From positions 1 through 14,976 of the forward strand of contig CALBSQ010000233.1 of NCBI GenBank assembly GCA_937967325.1: a stretch of DNA of 14,976 bases, given 5' to 3'. The DNA is from an uncultured Chloroflexota bacterium (GTDB taxonomy: Bacteria; Chloroflexota; UBA4733). A program made the position numbers and the translations under genes. The notes below the pieces were generated by a model, which saw only the letters and a program-made list of their open reading frames with translations, was not told the DNA's origin and did no database searches. Below are positions 1 through 8,384 of this stretch, piece by piece. Positions within the stretch are counted from its first letter, which is position 1, and the number at the start of each line of letters is the position of its first letter.

Positions 1-135
1 CCCTGGAACGTCCCCCGCGCCACGCCCAGCGCAACTGCGGCCCCAGACTCAAGAAGGCCGTCCTAGGTTAAGTTGGAGCCGATGAGGGCAAGCCCTGCCC
101 CTACCCAACCACCGCACATCCTCCGGGACAGACTC
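1..135. other. Non-coding edge downstream of ribF
   Basis: No gene can be supported here. The stretch lies after the ribF stop (minus strand). On the minus strand an ATG at about 123 follows a GGAGG directly, with no spacer, and opens only an 18-codon frame, so I do not call it. The AGGGC-AA-GCCCT palindrome near 85-96, followed by TGCCCCTAC, resembles the G/C-rich intergenic repeats seen elsewhere in this window. Confidence 0.5.
85..104. repeat. Short GC palindrome, possible repeat fragment or ribF terminator
   Basis: AGGGC and GCCCT arms flank a 2-base centre, followed by TGCCCCTAC. It lies about 30-50 bases beyond the ribF stop and could form a weak hairpin in the ribF transcript. No T-run follows on the minus strand. 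It may be a fragment of a dispersed repeat, but only one copy is in the window. Confidence 0.25.
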
Positions 136-1095
136 CTAGGGGGCTTCGGCGATCGTTTCCGGTACGAGTCCCGGATGGATCATCGCGCGGACGGCTGCGA
201 CATCGCTGTCCATCTGTCGGACCAGCGCGTCGACGCTGTCGAAGCGCTCCTCGTTGCGCAGCCTGGCGACAAAGTCGAGCTCTAATCGCGCGCCGTACAG
301 GTCGCCGGCAAAGTCAAGGATATACGCTTCCGCGAGCTCGGTGACTCCGTCAAACTGAGGTCGGACGCCGATACTCACCGCTGCCGGCCGGTCAAGGCCG
401 TCGACCGTCGCGGTGGCCGCGTAGACGCCCCGACCGGGGACCAGTTTGCCCTCATCGGGCGCCAGGTTGGCGGTGGGAAAGCCGAGCTGGCGCCCCCGGC
501 GGTCGCCCGAGACCACCGTGCCGCCGAGCCGATATGGTCGATCTAGCGCTCGGCGCGCTACGTCGACGGCGCCCTCGCGTACTAGGGCCCGGATGCGCCC
601 GCTGCTCACATCCTCGCCATGGTCCCGCTGGTGCAGGCGCGGAATGCTCTGGACGTCGATGTGCTGCTCCAGGCAGAGCCGGCGCAGCGTTGCCACGTCG
701 CCGGCACGGTTGTGGCCGAAGCGGAAGTCTTCGCCAACCCAAAGCTCTGCCAGGGGAACGGACACGGCCAGCAAGCTCACGAAGGCTTCCGGTGATCGTT
801 GCGCCATCGCTCGATCGAAGGGCAGCGCGAAGGTCGCGTCCAGGCTGCAGCCGGCGAGCAACTCGGTACGCTCGGCGAAGGTAGTCAGATAGCCGGGCCA
901 GCGCTCGGGCTGGAGCACGGCGCGCGGATGTGGCCAGAAGGTGATGGCCAAACTTGCCAGATCCTGCGCGGCAGCGGCTTCGGTCACCTGCCGGATCAGG
1001 TACCGGTGCCCGGCGTGAACCCCGTCGAAGTTGCCAATTGCCGCGACGAACCGATTACCGGCCGGAACTGCATCCCCGAGACGCAGGCTCAGCAC
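136..1095 (-). CDS. ribF: Bifunctional riboflavin kinase / FAD synthetase
   Basis: RibF phosphorylates riboflavin to FMN and adenylylates FMN to FAD in the cytoplasm. The 319 residues match the usual family length of about 310. The N-terminal nucleotidyltransferase (FAD synthetase) domain shows GNFDGVHAGH at 21-30, LWVGEDFRFG near 118-127 and SSGRIR at 164-169. The C-terminal kinase domain shows GDRRGRQLGFPTAN at 197-210, GVYA at 223, the likely catalytic Glu256 in EAYILDF, and the closing DLYG...LR-E--F pattern. The start is GTG, with AGGAGA about 10 bases upstream. It begins 12 bases after the aminotransferase stop, so the two are probably co-transcribed. That partner is unusual, because ribF often sits with truB, rbfA or rpsO. 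No FMN riboswitch is visible. The identification is firm; the exact start is slightly less so. Confidence 0.95.
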   Translation of the reverse strand: MLSLRLGDAVPAGNRFVAAIGNFDGVHAGHRYLIRQVTEAAAAQDLASLAITFWPHPRAVLQPERWPGYLTTFAERTELLAGCSLDATFALPFDRAMAQRSPEAFVSLLAVSVPLAELWVGEDFRFGHNRAGDVATLRRLCLEQHIDVQSIPRLHQRDHGEDVSSGRIRALVREGAVDVARRALDRPYRLGGTVVSGDRRGRQLGFPTANLAPDEGKLVPGRGVYAATATVDGLDRPAAVSIGVRPQFDGVTELAEAYILDFAGDLYGARLELDFVARLRNEERFDSVDALVRQMDSDVAAVRAMIHPGLVPETIAEAP

Positions 1096-1107
1096 ACGAC
1101 GCTTCTC

Positions 1108-2205
1108 CTACCGCGCCGCGACCGGCACTCTCCCGCCAACCTTTGGTAGACTCAGGCGGAGGGCCTCGAAGACCTGATCAAGGTCCGCCTTACTCACCCA
1201 ACCGAGGTGACCGACTCGAATGATCTTGCCCGCGAGGCTCGCCTGTCCGCCGGAGATGATCACGCCGTGCTCGTCGCGCAGCACCCCCACCAGGCGCTTG
1301 CCGTCCACTCCCTCGGGAACGTAGGCGGCGGTGACCACCTCGGAAACGTGCGCCGGATCGCCCATGATGGGAAAGCCGATGGCCGCCAGGTGCTCCCGGG
1401 TGTAGGCCCCTAGCCGGCGGTGCCGAGCGAAGACCTGCTCCATACCCTCCGCATCCATCATCTGGATGGCCGCGTCCAGCGAGGCGAGGACGGATACCGG
1501 GGGGGTGCTGAAGGTCTGCCCCTGCGCCAGGTACTGGCGCGCCTTGCCGAAGTCCCAATAGAAGCGCGGGCAGCGCGCCTGTTCCCAGGCGGTCCACGCC
1601 TTCGGGCTGACCGACACCATCACCGCGCCGGGCGGAGACATCCAGGCCTTCTGAGAGCCGGTGACGGCAACGTCGACGCCCCACGCGTCGTTTTCAAAGG
1701 GGATGGCGCCAATGGAACTGACGCCGTCGACCAGGAGTAGGGCGCGACCCGCCACCGCATTGGAGATAGCGGCAAAATCGTTGGTCACGCCGGTCGACGT
1801 CTCATTGTGGGTAACGAGCACGCCCTTGATGTCGGGACGCTGATCCAGCAACGTGGCGATACGAGCCGGGTCGGCCGCCTGGCCAAACTCGACACCGTAC
1901 TTGGTCACCTGCAGACCGAAAGCCTCCGCCAGTGAGGCGAAGCGATCGCCAAATACGCCGATGGACACGGCCAGCACGTGATCGCCAGGCGAGAAACAGT
2001 TGACGACGCCGGCCTCCAGGCCGCCGGTGCCGGATCCGGGAAAGACGTAGAGATCGTGCTTCGTCTGGAACCAGCGCTTCAGCCCTCGCGTCACGCTGTC
2101 GATCAGCGCGGCAAACTCTGGTCCACGGTGATTGATCATCTGGCGACCGTGGGCCGCCAGGACAGGCGCCGGGACGGGGGTCGGGCCGGGGATGCGCAAG
2201 TTCAT
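1108..2205 (-). CDS. Class V PLP aminotransferase (alanine-glyoxylate / serine-pyruvate type)
   Basis: This is a cytosolic pyridoxal-phosphate enzyme of 365 residues. Family members move an amino group from alanine or serine to glyoxylate or pyruvate; a few act on ureidoglycine or phosphoserine, so the substrate is open. The N-terminus MNLRIPGPTPVP and the MINHRGPEF segment (23-31) are typical. PGSGTGGLEA (56-65) is the cofactor phosphate loop, HNETSTG is at 133-139, Asp160 lies in LLVDGVSSIGA, and the Schiff-base lysine is Lys186 in GSQKAWMSPPG. Arg330 in IIRVGHLG is placed to bind the substrate carboxylate. I chose ATG 2205 over longer frames because the family N-terminus starts there and AAGGAA lies about 10 bases upstream; a frame opening at 2571 would run through the divergent gene. 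It is the first gene of a probable operon with ribF. Confidence 0.9.
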   Translation of the reverse strand: MNLRIPGPTPVPAPVLAAHGRQMINHRGPEFAALIDSVTRGLKRWFQTKHDLYVFPGSGTGGLEAGVVNCFSPGDHVLAVSIGVFGDRFASLAEAFGLQVTKYGVEFGQAADPARIATLLDQRPDIKGVLVTHNETSTGVTNDFAAISNAVAGRALLLVDGVSSIGAIPFENDAWGVDVAVTGSQKAWMSPPGAVMVSVSPKAWTAWEQARCPRFYWDFGKARQYLAQGQTFSTPPVSVLASLDAAIQMMDAEGMEQVFARHRRLGAYTREHLAAIGFPIMGDPAHVSEVVTAAYVPEGVDGKRLVGVLRDEHGVIISGGQASLAGKIIRVGHLGWVSKADLDQVFEALRLSLPKVGGRVPVAAR

Positions 2206-2247
2206 CCGCGATTGTTCCTTACGTTCATCACGTACACCGCACGAAGA

Positions 2248-2279
2248 GCCGGCGGGCGGCACGAACCCCGCCCGCCGGC
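2248..2279 (-). other. Perfect 12-bp stem hairpin in aminotransferase leader
   Basis: GCCGGCGGGCGG and its exact complement flank an 8-base centre (CACGAACC on the plus strand). It begins immediately downstream of the extended -10 on the minus strand, so it would form at or near the 5' end of the aminotransferase-ribF mRNA. All pairs are G-C. It could stabilise the mRNA 5' end, act as a regulatory leader, or be a repeat remnant. Confidence 0.6.
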
Positions 2280-2288
2280 AGTATACCA
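2280..2288 (-). promoter_or_regulatory. Extended -10 promoter for aminotransferase-ribF
   Basis: Read on the minus strand, TGGTATACT is an extended -10 (TGnTATAAT-like, with a 5/6 hexamer). No good -35 is seen at 17 bp, as expected for extended -10 promoters. It would start transcription about 65-70 bases upstream of the aminotransferase ATG. The call is inferred from motif and position only. Confidence 0.45.
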
Positions 2289-2312
2289 TCGCGCACTGCG
2301 CCGGTTGAGAGC

Positions 2313-2342
2313 TTGCGGTGACGAGGCGGCAGCGCGTATGAT
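2313..2342 (+). promoter_or_regulatory. Candidate sigma70-type promoter for DUF1707 gene
   Basis: TTGCGG (2313-2318) and TATGAT (2337-2342, 5/6 to TATAAT) are separated by 18 bp. This would give a leader of about 90 bases before the ATG at 2440. It lies back-to-back with the minus-strand extended -10, so the two divergent transcripts share about 60 bp of control region. The -35 is weak. Confidence 0.4.
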
Positions 2343-2439
2343 GCCCTTGTGGCGGCGAGCCTGCGCCCCCGGCGCAATCTCTCCGTCCAATAGCCTGCTG
2401 AAAGCGGCCGCCGTGCTGGAGCGGCAAGGAGGAGCGAGG

Positions 2440-3099
2440 ATGATGCCCGGGCAACCCAACGAGGCCGTCGCGCCGGAGCTCCGAGTATCCGATGTCGAGC
2501 GGGACCAGGCGATCGCCGTCCTTCAGGAGCATTGCGTGGCCGGACGCCTCACCTTCGACGAGTTGGCGCAACGGGTCGCCGCGGTCTACGCGGCGCGGAC
2601 CAAGAGCAGCCTCAACGAGCTACTGTACGACCTGCCTCTCTCTCCGTCACCCGCTGCCGGTGCGCCGACAATCCCGACCTCCCCGTCGATGCGCCAGTTC
2701 ACGCGCTGGACGGTCGCCTTTATGGGCAGCGTGACTCGCCGAGGGCGCTGGCGTGTGGGGGAGCAGAATGTGTCGGTGGCGATCATGGCGAGCTGCGAGC
2801 TGGACCTCCGCCAGGCCACCCTGGAGGGACCCGATCCCCAGTTCAGGGCTGTGGCCATTATGGGCAGCACGACCATCATTGTCCCGGAGGGGGTCCACGT
2901 GGAGTTGAGCGGGTTCGCGCCGATGGGCAGCCTGGACAGCCGCGTCCGAGACGTGCCGGGCCAGCCCGATTTGGCGGTGACCAGCATCCGAGTGATGGGC
3001 TTCGCGCTCATGGGCAGTATCATCGTAAAGAGCCGTCCCCGTGACCAGAAGCCGTTGGGCGAGCTATTCCAAGATGGCATTCGCCGCCTCGTCGAATGA
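2440..3099 (+). CDS. DUF1707 domain protein with LiaF-like C-terminal domain
   Basis: This is a 219-residue protein of unknown exact role. Residues 13-66 (ELRVSDVERDQAI..L.....GRLTFDEL..RV..VYAARTKSSLNELLYDLP) are a DUF1707 (SHOCT-like) helical domain. After a Pro/Ser-rich linker (about 66-84), residues 90-200 form a beta-rich domain like the LiaF C-terminus (DUF2154), the 'cell-wall-active antibiotic response' family. It repeats a MGS strand motif at 95, 141, 162 and 191, with MAS at 116. No signal peptide or membrane span is seen, so it is probably cytoplasmic or membrane-associated through partners. A textbook AAGGAGG at 2426-2432 sits 7 bases before ATG 2440 and fixes the start (ATG 2443 is adjacent). 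The reading frame is open upstream to 1978 but there overlaps the aminotransferase. Membrane or envelope-stress sensing is inferred from family only. Confidence 0.85.
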   Translation: MMPGQPNEAVAPELRVSDVERDQAIAVLQEHCVAGRLTFDELAQRVAAVYAARTKSSLNELLYDLPLSPSPAAGAPTIPTSPSMRQFTRWTVAFMGSVTRRGRWRVGEQNVSVAIMASCELDLRQATLEGPDPQFRAVAIMGSTTIIVPEGVHVELSGFAPMGSLDSRVRDVPGQPDLAVTSIRVMGFALMGSIIVKSRPRDQKPLGELFQDGIRRLVE

Positions 3100-3136
3100 G
3101 GAAAACCACATATTCGAGCGAGGCGGATGGATACGT

Positions 3137-3250
3137 CGGAGCGCGGGCGTCCCGCCCGCCCGGTGCTGACAGCTTTCGAAGTGATCCCCTGCGCGACGCT
3201 ACCTACAGATCGATCGGCGGGACCGGGGCGGGCGGGACGCCCGCGCTCCG
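3137..3250. repeat. Inverted-repeat element, 25-bp perfect arms
   Basis: Positions 3137-3161 and 3226-3250 are perfect inverted copies of a 25-bp arm whose core is GCGCGGGCGTCCCGCCCGC, with 64 bp between them. Together they fill the 220-base gap between the DUF1707 gene and the metalloprotease gene; nothing else is visible there. No transposase is encoded, so it could be a MITE- or REP-like element. The GC-rich stem could also end the DUF1707 transcript, though no T-run follows. Confidence 0.75.
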
Positions 3251-3319
3251 GGTAAAGACGCGGCCCGGTAGGTGCGACGGTCAGCTCCACTCACGGGATG
3301 GGATCGACAGCGACGATTG

Positions 3320-3865
3320 ATGGAGGTTCGAGTTGTCCGTAGCGAGCGACGACAGCGCACGATCAGCGCCCGCCTGGAGCAGGGCGTGCTCGTCGTTCAT
3401 GTACCGGCGCGGCTCACCGCTGAGGAGGAGGCGGAGTGGGTTGAGCGGATGCGCCGGCGTGTCACCGGTCAGCAACACAGCGCGGAGCTCAACGCCGACG
3501 ACGCGCTGCGCAAGCGCGCCGAGGAGCTGAACCGCGCCTTTTTCGACGGCGCCCTGCGGATTGCCGACATCCGCTACGTGCCGAACCAGGAGCACCGCTG
3601 GGGGAGCTGCACGACGGGACGAGGGACCATCCGTCTCTCTGATCGCCTCGCCACTGTGCCCGACTGGGTACGCGACTACGTCATCGTCCACGAGCTCGCC
3701 CACCTGATCCGGCCGGACCACAGCCCAGCATTCTGGCGACTTGTTCGCCGTTACAAGCTCACCGAGCGTGCCCGAGGCTACCTGATGGCGCTGGGCCTCG
3801 ACGATGAGGGGCCGGGGAGCAGAGGGGCAGGGGAGCAGGGGAGAGGTGCGAACTGGGAGGGGTAG
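3320..3865 (+). CDS. YgjP-type (DUF45) metal-dependent hydrolase/protease-like protein
   Basis: This 181-residue protein belongs to the YgjP/DUF45 family of zinc-metalloprotease-like (gluzincin-fold) proteins, whose substrates are mostly unknown. The zinc motif HELAH is at 124-128, and a third ligand candidate, His134, sits in DHSPAFW. Upstream, PNQEHRWGSCTTGRGTIRLSDRL (88-110) is the family signature preceding the active-site helix. No signal peptide is visible. ATG 3320 is chosen because it gives the family-like start MEVRVVRSERRQRT; the frame extends back to 3272, and no strong ribosome site separates the options. The last residues, about 163-181 (GPGSRGAGEQGRGANWEG), are encoded by an 8-bp-period DNA repeat and are unlikely to belong to the ancestral protein. 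The domain call is firm; start and tail are less certain. Confidence 0.85.
   Translation: MEVRVVRSERRQRTISARLEQGVLVVHVPARLTAEEEAEWVERMRRRVTGQQHSAELNADDALRKRAEELNRAFFDGALRIADIRYVPNQEHRWGSCTTGRGTIRLSDRLATVPDWVRDYVIVHELAHLIRPDHSPAFWRLVRRYKLTERARGYLMALGLDDEGPGSRGAGEQGRGANWEG
3806..3845 (+). repeat. GGGGAGCA-period repeat, copy A (G-quadruplex motif)
   Basis: Five GGGG tracts at 3808, 3814, 3824, 3830 and 3838 are separated by loops of 2, 6, 2 and 4 bases, with the 8-bp unit GGGGAGCA recognisable. The copy lies inside the 3' end of the metalloprotease gene and encodes SRGAGEQG. It is complementary in style to copy B downstream, so the mRNA could pair across the stop codon. Confidence 0.8.
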
Positions 3866-3929
3866 ATGCCTATTGTGGAGGCCTAGCCGAGGACTTACGG
3901 CTGAGGCGGCGTTGGAACGACGCTCCAGC

Positions 3930-3973
3930 GCTCCCCGCCGCGCCTGCTCCCTTGCTCCCCGGCTCCCCTGCTC
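3930..3973 (-). repeat. GGGGAGCA-period repeat, copy B (reverse orientation)
   Basis: C-rich copy of the same 8-bp repeat (TGCTCCCC units, CTTGCTCCCCGGCTCCCC), opposite in orientation to copy A and about 85 bases away. It lies in the 245-base gap before lon. Apart from this copy, that gap holds the lon promoter and operator near 4003-4032; 3866-3929 shows nothing recognisable. Confidence 0.75.
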
Positions 3974-4002
3974 GTTTCTATGAGTCTGTTAATGCGAAGA
4001 AC

Positions 4003-4023
4003 CTTGACAGTAGCACGCTCAAG
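4003..4023. promoter_or_regulatory. HAIR-like operator for HspR
   Basis: Inverted half-sites CTTGA (4003-4007) and TCAAG (4019-4023) are separated by exactly 11 bases. The known HspR-associated inverted repeat (HAIR) is CTTGAGT-N7-ACTCAAG, which has the same half-sites and the same spacing. The inner positions deviate (CTTGACA and GCTCAAG). It overlaps the -35 and spacer of the lon promoter, the position expected for a repressor site, and hspR is the last gene of the cluster. Confidence 0.75.
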
Positions 4024-4032
4024 TCTGATACT
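4004..4032 (+). promoter_or_regulatory. lon / heat-shock cluster promoter
   Basis: A perfect -35 TTGACA (4004-4009), a 17-bp spacer and GATACT (4027-4032, 4/6 to TATAAT) make a good housekeeping-sigma promoter. Transcription would start near 4039, giving a leader of about 70 bases before lon. The HAIR-like site covers the -35. Confidence 0.7.
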
Positions 4033-4110
4033 GGAGTACGGGTCACGAACGGTCGGCACGGGGTCAACAACCACGCGGCACGTTGCGCCCGAGAGAGGAT
4101 CTTATTCTAC

Positions 4111-6597
<2,487 letters not shown>

Positions 6598-6600
6598 GAC

Positions 6601-6747
6601 GAGGGGAGCCGGGGGGCAGAGGAGCAGGGGAGCAGGTAGTTCGGGATGACGGAGAGCAGCACGGAGCTATCGTTTCCATTTGTTTCACCGCTCCTGCCGC
6701 ACCAGTTCCCCTCTGCTCCCCTGCTCCTCTGCCCCCCGGCTCCCCTC
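6601..6747. repeat. Perfect 35-bp inverted repeat between lon and grpE (copies C/D)
   Basis: Positions 6601-6635 and 6713-6747 are perfect 35-bp inverted copies of the GGGGAGCA-type repeat, with 77 bases between them. The element starts 4 bases after the lon stop and ends 20 bases before the grpE ATG, so it fills the whole gap. In RNA it would form a very stable stem, which could attenuate, terminate or process the transcript between lon and grpE. There is no T-run and no transposase. Confidence 0.85.
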
Positions 6748-6767
6748 GTTGTGGCTGGAGAGAGCCT

Positions 6768-7334
6768 ATGACTGCACCATTTCCTGATGATCTTCCGGAG
6801 ACGCGCGCCCCGGCCGGCGAAACCGTCGCGGAGCTGCGGCGAGCGTACGAGGAGGCGCGGGCGGAAGCAACGTTCTATCGTGACCGTTACCTGCGCAGCC
6901 GTGCTGAGATGGACAATTTCCGCAAGCGCATGGAGCGGCAGGCGGCAGAGCAGATAACCGCCGCCCGCCGGGCCTTCCTCCTGAAGGTGCTGGGCGTCAT
7001 GGACAACCTCGACCGCGCACTGCAGCACCAGGCGGATGGCGAGACAGACGGTGTCGGCTTGCTGACGGGTCTTCGCCTGACGCACTGGCAGTTCGAACAG
7101 CTTCTGCAGCGGGAAGGCCTTCGCGCCATCCCGGCTGCCGGGCAGCCCTTTGACCCGCGCATCCACGAGGCGGTGGATACGGTGGAATGTGCCGACCAGC
7201 AGGAAGGCACGGTGGTTTCCGAAAGCTCTAAGGGCTACTGGTTGGGCGAGCACGTGTTACGACCGGCGCGGGTCGTCGTAGCGGCGGCGCGCCGACGTGA
7301 CGGGGCCGAGCCGAGCGAGGGAGAGGTGCGCTAG
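6768..7334 (+). CDS. grpE: Nucleotide exchange factor GrpE
   Basis: GrpE is the DnaK (Hsp70) nucleotide exchange factor and releases ADP to reset the chaperone cycle. Its 188 residues are a normal length. An N-terminal helical/coiled-coil region (about 18-70) contains the signature AEMDNFRKRMERQ (47-59). The C-terminal beta-wing region contains PFDPRIHEAVDTVE (127-140), EGTVV and the closing GYWLGEHVLRPARVVVA (156-172). The ATG start has GGAGAG a few bases upstream. It is separated from lon by the 35-bp inverted repeat and from dnaJ by 2 bases, implying co-transcription with dnaJ. Its partner dnaK is not in the window. Confidence 0.96.
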   Translation: MTAPFPDDLPETRAPAGETVAELRRAYEEARAEATFYRDRYLRSRAEMDNFRKRMERQAAEQITAARRAFLLKVLGVMDNLDRALQHQADGETDGVGLLTGLRLTHWQFEQLLQREGLRAIPAAGQPFDPRIHEAVDTVECADQQEGTVVSESSKGYWLGEHVLRPARVVVAAARRRDGAEPSEGEVR

Positions 7335-7336
7335 CG

Positions 7337-8371
7337 GTGGAATTCAAGGATTACTACCGCATCCTGGGCGTGCCGAAGAAGGCGACGGACAAGGAGATTC
7401 GGGACGCCTACCGGCGACTGGCGCGCAAGTTCCATCCCGACGTGAATCCAGGCGACAAGAGAGCCGAAGAGAAGTTTAAGGAGATCGGTGAAGCGTACGC
7501 GGTGCTTGCCGACGCGGATAAGCGCCGCAAGTACGATCAGCTCGGCCCGAATTGGGAGCAGTTCGCACGGGGAAGCGCCGGGCGGACGGCGGGCTCGCCG
7601 TTCGTGCGTACGCAGCGTGGTCCCGCGGCCGGTAATGGCCGCGCTGAGGTAGAAAATCTGGGTGATGTCGGGCTCGGCGGGCTCGGCGGCTTCAGCGACT
7701 TCTTCGAAATGCTCTTCGGGCAGGGCGCGGCCGGCCGTGGCGCCCGACCGGGCCCAACGGCGCGTGAGGGCGCGGCCGCGGCGGAGCAGCCGGTAGACGT
7801 GACGCTCGCCGAAGCGTTTACCGGCGTGCAGCGCATCTTTGAGATCCAGGGCGTCGAGGCCTGCCCGGTCTGTGGTGGGAGTGGCCAGGGCAGCACCGGA
7901 CGCGCCTGCGCCAACTGCCGCGGCAGCGGTCGCCAGCCGCGCACGCGGCGCATCGAGGCCAAAATACCCGCCGGCGTGGACACCGGCTCGCGCATCACCT
8001 ATCGCGGCGGCGGCGGCCAGGGTGACCTTGTGCTCGTGGTCAACGTCCTTCCCGATCCGGTATTTCGCCGGGAGGGGAGCGACCTCCACTGTGAGGTCGC
8101 TGTGGACCTGAGCGTGGCGGTGCTCGGCGGCGAGGTCGCCGTGCAGACGCCGAAAGGGAAGGGCCTGCTGCTCAAAATACCGCCGGAGAGTGCCAACGGC
8201 CAGCCGTTCGTGTTGCGCGGGCAAGGCATGCCACGAATTCACCAGGACAGCCGGGGCGATCTCTACGCCAAGCTCAGTGTCGTGCTCCCGCGCCATCTGA
8301 CGGCGCGCGAGCGCGAGCTCTTCGCCGAGCTGGCACTCTCCCGTTCGGCAGCCACGGCGGCGGCCAGATAG
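7337..8371 (+). CDS. dnaJ: DnaJ/Hsp40 co-chaperone with reduced zinc finger
   Basis: DnaJ stimulates DnaK ATPase and delivers unfolded clients. The 344-residue protein has a J domain (1-68) with HPD at 33-35, a Gly-rich linker (about 70-150, including GLGGLGGFSDFFEMLFG), a zinc-finger region and a C-terminal client-binding domain from about 200. Only two of the usual four CxxCxGxG motifs remain: C176-C179 (CPVCGGSG) and C191-C194 (CANCRGSG). The flanks match motif 1 (after the first beta segment) and motif 4 (followed by IEAKIPAGVDTGSRI), so zinc site I appears kept and zinc site II deleted. It starts at GTG 7337, 2 bases after the grpE stop, with GAGGGAGAGG upstream. It is shorter than typical DnaJ (about 375). 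It could also be called a CbpA/DnaJ intermediate. Confidence 0.92.
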   Translation: MEFKDYYRILGVPKKATDKEIRDAYRRLARKFHPDVNPGDKRAEEKFKEIGEAYAVLADADKRRKYDQLGPNWEQFARGSAGRTAGSPFVRTQRGPAAGNGRAEVENLGDVGLGGLGGFSDFFEMLFGQGAAGRGARPGPTAREGAAAAEQPVDVTLAEAFTGVQRIFEIQGVEACPVCGGSGQGSTGRACANCRGSGRQPRTRRIEAKIPAGVDTGSRITYRGGGGQGDLVLVVNVLPDPVFRREGSDLHCEVAVDLSVAVLGGEVAVQTPKGKGLLLKIPPESANGQPFVLRGQGMPRIHQDSRGDLYAKLSVVLPRHLTARERELFAELALSRSAATAAAR

Positions 8372-8384
8372 GAAGTCAGCCGTC

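Noticed and set aside
1096..1107. FMN riboswitch before ribF
   Set aside because: Only 12 bases separate ribF from the upstream gene and no RFN-element pattern is visible before the operon.
1978..2439. Upstream extension of the DUF1707 frame
   Set aside because: It overlaps the aminotransferase on the other strand; AAGGAGG 7 bases before ATG 2440 fixes the start.
3806..3973. CRISPR-like array from the regular G-rich repeats
   Set aside because: An 8-bp period with no spacers and no cas genes; these are simple dispersed repeats.
3952..4110. N-terminal extension of the lon reading frame
   Set aside because: It contains repeat copy B, the TTGACA/GATACT promoter and the HAIR-like site; known Lon proteins start near the sequence at 4111.
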